Shown here: positions 7,780 through 8,796 of the stretch, one piece after another
How the letters are laid out: each line of letters starts with the position of its first letter
How positions within the stretch are numbered: position 1 is the stretch's first letter
Source: CAYMSF01 sp964542255
Lineage (GTDB): Bacteria > Verrucomicrobiota > Lentisphaeria > Victivallales > Victivallaceae
Length of the DNA stretch: 8,796 nt
Direction: 5' to 3'
Assembly: GCA_964542255.1 (NCBI GenBank)
Contig: CAZITV010000096.1
Span: forward strand, 1 to 8,796
The notes under the pieces: model-generated
What the model was told of the DNA's origin: nothing
What the model saw: the letters and a program-made list of their open reading frames with translations, nothing else
Database searches by the model: none
Made by a program: the position numbers and the translations under genes

Positions 7780-8256
7780 TTAATTTAATTCGGAAAATGA
7801 TTCCAGCTTAATTTGCGTAAGAAGTGCTGCCGGATTGAATATCGGAATAAGTTTACCTTCTATGTTTGCCACGTCATCAAGTAGCTTATCATAGATTTCG
7901 TAATTGTTCGGGCTATCTTTATAGTTAATGTTAACATATTTAATTTGTGGAGTTGTTTCACTGCGGATGACAAAGCGACCGCCACAATAGTTTACAATTA
8001 TTAAAAAATCACTCAGTTCAATTTCCTTCATCGGCATTCCGAACTTATTGCGCAATGAAATTACCGGCAGCGCATCGCCATTTAGATTGAGTAACCCTTC
8101 AATTTTTTCGGACATGTCAGGTAGTATCACTAGTTCAACTGCACGAAATACTCTTTCCACCGTTTGCAAAGGAAGTGCTCCAGATTTTTCTCCAACAGTA
8201 AAAACGAGCATACCTTGAGCATTTGAACATGTATTTTTCTCAATGATTTCGTCCAT
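7780..8256 (-). CDS. cheW: CheW-like coupling protein, first gene of the array (WspB-like position)
   Basis: This 158-residue protein is a single CheW domain (about 14-150) without a long N-terminal extension. The core pattern is visible as MLVFTVGEKSGALPLQTVER, a short link, then IEGLLNLNGDALPVISL (52-68). In the usual NxRGxxxPxxDL motif the conserved Arg is Asn59 and the Asp is Ser67. It is clearly different from the second CheW, so the two are not a recent duplication. It probably couples the MCP to CheA or modulates array composition, like WspB next to WspD. The ATG is preceded by AAAGG at 8270-8266 with 9-base spacing. The TAA stop is 21 bases before the preferred cheR ATG, so the two are co-transcribed. 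It is the first gene after a 540-base non-coding region and therefore probably the first gene of the operon. Confidence 0.92.
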   Translation of the reverse strand: MDEIIEKNTCSNAQGMLVFTVGEKSGALPLQTVERVFRAVELVILPDMSEKIEGLLNLNGDALPVISLRNKFGMPMKEIELSDFLIIVNYCGGRFVIRSETTPQIKYVNINYKDSPNNYEIYDKLLDDVANIEGKLIPIFNPAALLTQIKLESFSELN

Positions 8257-8291
8257 ATCTTCTAGCCTTTCTCAAATCAGTTTTTTTACTT

Positions 8292-8320
8292 GCAACGTTG
8301 ACAATTCTTACACACGTTGC
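8292..8320. repeat. Perfect 7-base inverted repeat in the cheW1 leader
   Basis: GCAACGT at 8292-8298 and ACGTTGC at 8314-8320 are perfect inverted copies separated by 15 bases. The right-hand copy lies about 58 bases and the left-hand copy about 36 bases upstream of the cheW1 ATG. It could be an operator for a dimeric regulator (half-site centres 22 bases apart) or a hairpin in the messenger. No T run follows on the minus strand, so it is not a terminator for that direction. Confidence 0.45.
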
Positions 8321-8338
8321 TTTAAAACTTATATTGCT

Positions 8339-8346
8339 CAAATATG
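8339..8346 (+). repeat. Third CAAATATG copy
   Basis: CAAATATG here repeats the arm of the inverted repeat at 8378-8415. The starts of the two direct copies are 39 bases apart, close to a whole number of helix turns. Chance is possible in AT-rich DNA. Confidence 0.3.
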
Positions 8347-8377
8347 AAAATAATATCTGGCATAAACAAAAGCTAAT

Positions 8378-8415
8378 CAAATATGCCGTAACTCTAAAAA
8401 ATATTAGCATATTTG
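8378..8415. repeat. Perfect 9-base inverted repeat CAAATATGC/GCATATTTG
   Basis: CAAATATGC at 8378-8386 and GCATATTTG at 8407-8415 are perfect inverted copies with a 20-base spacer. The pair lies 122-159 bases upstream of the cheW1 ATG. It may be an operator pair or a long-loop hairpin. It is too AT-rich, and its loop too long, to be a convincing terminator. Confidence 0.45.
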
Positions 8416-8433
8416 TCATAAAGAATATAATAC

Positions 8434-8459
8434 TGCCAAGAAGCAATGCCAGAAGCAAA
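8434..8459 (+). repeat. Imperfect 13-base tandem direct repeat
   Basis: TGCCAAGAAGCAA (8434-8446) is followed at once by TGCCAGAAGCAAA (8447-8459), the same unit shifted by a one-base insertion/deletion. The second copy overlaps the ATGCCAGAA box. It could be two adjacent protein sites or replication slippage. Confidence 0.4.
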
Positions 8460-8668
8460 AATACATTTCAGGTAATTTTTCATATAAATCATTTGATAAA
8501 ATCGTGAAATATAACGTAAAAACATTGGCGTAAATTGGAAATCAAACACCAGATTTAAATGCAATGCCAGATTTTTTTAAATTTTGCTGCATTGTGCTGT
8601 CGTACTAAATAATTGACTAAAAGTAACTCTGGCAGGTTTTGCGAAAAATTCTGTGATGATTTTATGTT

Positions 8669-8692
8669 CTGCCGGAGCAGGGCATGCCTGGG
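8669..8692. other. Short GC-rich self-complementary block
   Basis: Within AT-rich DNA this 24-base block is GC-rich and contains CTGC-(CGGA)-GCAG (8669-8680), a perfect 4-pair stem with 4-base loop, directly followed by the palindrome GGCATGCC (8681-8688). It may be a regulator site or the hairpin of a transcript end from a gene beyond the right edge; no T run follows closely enough to call a terminator. Confidence 0.25.
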
Positions 8693-8796
8693 TTTAAGCG
8701 AAACAAAATCCACAATAGTAATATGGAAGAAACGTTCACAAGGTTATTTTCTAACAATTTCCTGATTATCATACTATAGAGATAATTTCAAAACTC

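Larger units (their letters stand above)
8355..8572. repeat. Cluster of ATGCCAGAT boxes upstream of the operon
   Basis: Exact ATGCCAGAT occurs on the minus strand at 8363-8355 and on the plus strand at 8564-8572. One-mismatch ATGCCAGAA lies at 8446-8454, and a weaker ACACCAGAT at 8546-8554. A looser CTGCCAGAG lies just outside on the minus strand at 8635-8627. The copies at 8446 and 8564 share the longer GCAATGCCAGA (11 bases). With the exact copy at 3584-3592, all exact copies I found are in gene gaps. They may be regulator binding sites. Confidence 0.35.
8257..8796 (-). promoter_or_regulatory. 540-base gene-free, repeat-rich region upstream of the operon
   Basis: No frame in this stretch looks like a gene: the open frames are short, start at TTG and lack ribosome sites. 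The region is AT-rich and holds several short ordered repeats: a 7-base inverted repeat (8292-8320), a 9-base inverted repeat (8378-8415), a 13-base tandem pair (8434-8459), ATGCCAGAT-like boxes and a small GC-rich block (8669-8692). Weak -10-like hexamers occur on the minus strand, for example TATAAG at 8333-8328, but none has a good -35 at correct spacing. It most likely contains the operon promoter and regulator sites; the exact promoter cannot be placed. Confidence 0.5.

Noticed and set aside
122..8256. Array as an E. coli-like flagellar chemotaxis operon
   Set aside because: No cheY, cheZ, cheD or flagellar gene is present, and CheA-REC, CheR-TPR and double CheW point to a Wsp/Frz-like class.
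8299..8327. TTGACA on the plus strand with TTTAAA 17 bases later
   Set aside because: The -35 is perfect but the -10 lacks the key second A and final T, and no plus-strand gene follows.
8240..8458. Minus-strand frame of 72 codons with a hydrophobic N-terminal half, overlapping the cheW1 start
   Set aside because: It starts at TTG with no ribosome site, runs into cheW1 by 17 bases, and its hydrophobicity is what AT-rich non-coding DNA gives. It also covers the inverted repeats.
8298..8507. Plus-strand frame of 69 codons in the upstream region
   Set aside because: TTG start, no ribosome site, no recognisable pattern, and it runs antisense across the probable control region.
8571..8580. T-rich run after an ATGCCAGAT box as a terminator
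   Set aside because: No stable GC-rich stem precedes the run, and no gene ends nearby on the plus strand.
8257..8796. Mobile element end or CRISPR-like array in the repeat-rich region
   Set aside because: Repeats are short (7-13 bases), few and irregularly spaced, with no transposase, target duplication or uniform spacers.

Overview
The window holds one complete six-gene chemosensory (chemotaxis-type) array. Every gene is on the minus strand, reading from right to left: cheW-like 1 (8256-7780), cheR with C-terminal TPR repeats (7758-6316), cheW-like 2 (6265-5744), a membrane chemoreceptor/MCP with a double-Cache-type sensor domain (5631-3622), a hybrid CheA kinase with a C-terminal receiver (3528-1162) and cheB methylesterase (1156-122). 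Gene gaps are 21, 50, 112, 93 and 5 bases with no strong terminator between them, so one operon is likely, possibly with internal start points before mcp and cheA.

Two CheW proteins, one MCP, CheR-TPR, CheA-REC and CheB is the parts list of the Wsp (surface sensing/c-di-GMP) and Frz (Myxococcus motility) systems, not of an E. coli-type flagellar set: there is no CheZ, no separate CheY and no flagellar gene. The order here, W-R(TPR)-W-MCP-A(REC)-B, differs from wspABCDEF because the receptor comes fourth. Expected flow: the MCP senses a ligand outside the cytoplasmic membrane, the two CheWs couple it to CheA, CheA autophosphorylates on H54 and passes phosphate to its own receiver (D720) and to CheB (D59), and CheR and CheB set receptor methylation. 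No output protein (GGDEF enzyme, CheY, transcription factor) lies in the window, so the cellular behaviour controlled is unknown.

The DNA is AT-rich (roughly 60% A+T by eye), with clear Shine-Dalgarno sites (AAAGG, GGAGG, AGGGG). The genes look intact. The organism cannot be fixed from this sequence: a low-GC bacterium of an environmental or anaerobic type, such as a Negativicutes-like firmicute or a deltaproteobacterium-like lineage, is compatible, but this is a guess.

The rightmost 540 bases (8257-8796) hold no convincing gene but are unusually rich in short repeats: two perfect inverted repeats, a 13-base tandem pair and several copies of an ATGCCAGAT box. A further exact copy of this box lies in the mcp-cheA gap, and none was seen inside a gene. 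This is probably the control region of the array. The leftmost 121 bases are non-coding downstream sequence with an isolated ribosome-binding-like site. I see no RNA gene, CRISPR array, insertion sequence or other mobile element.
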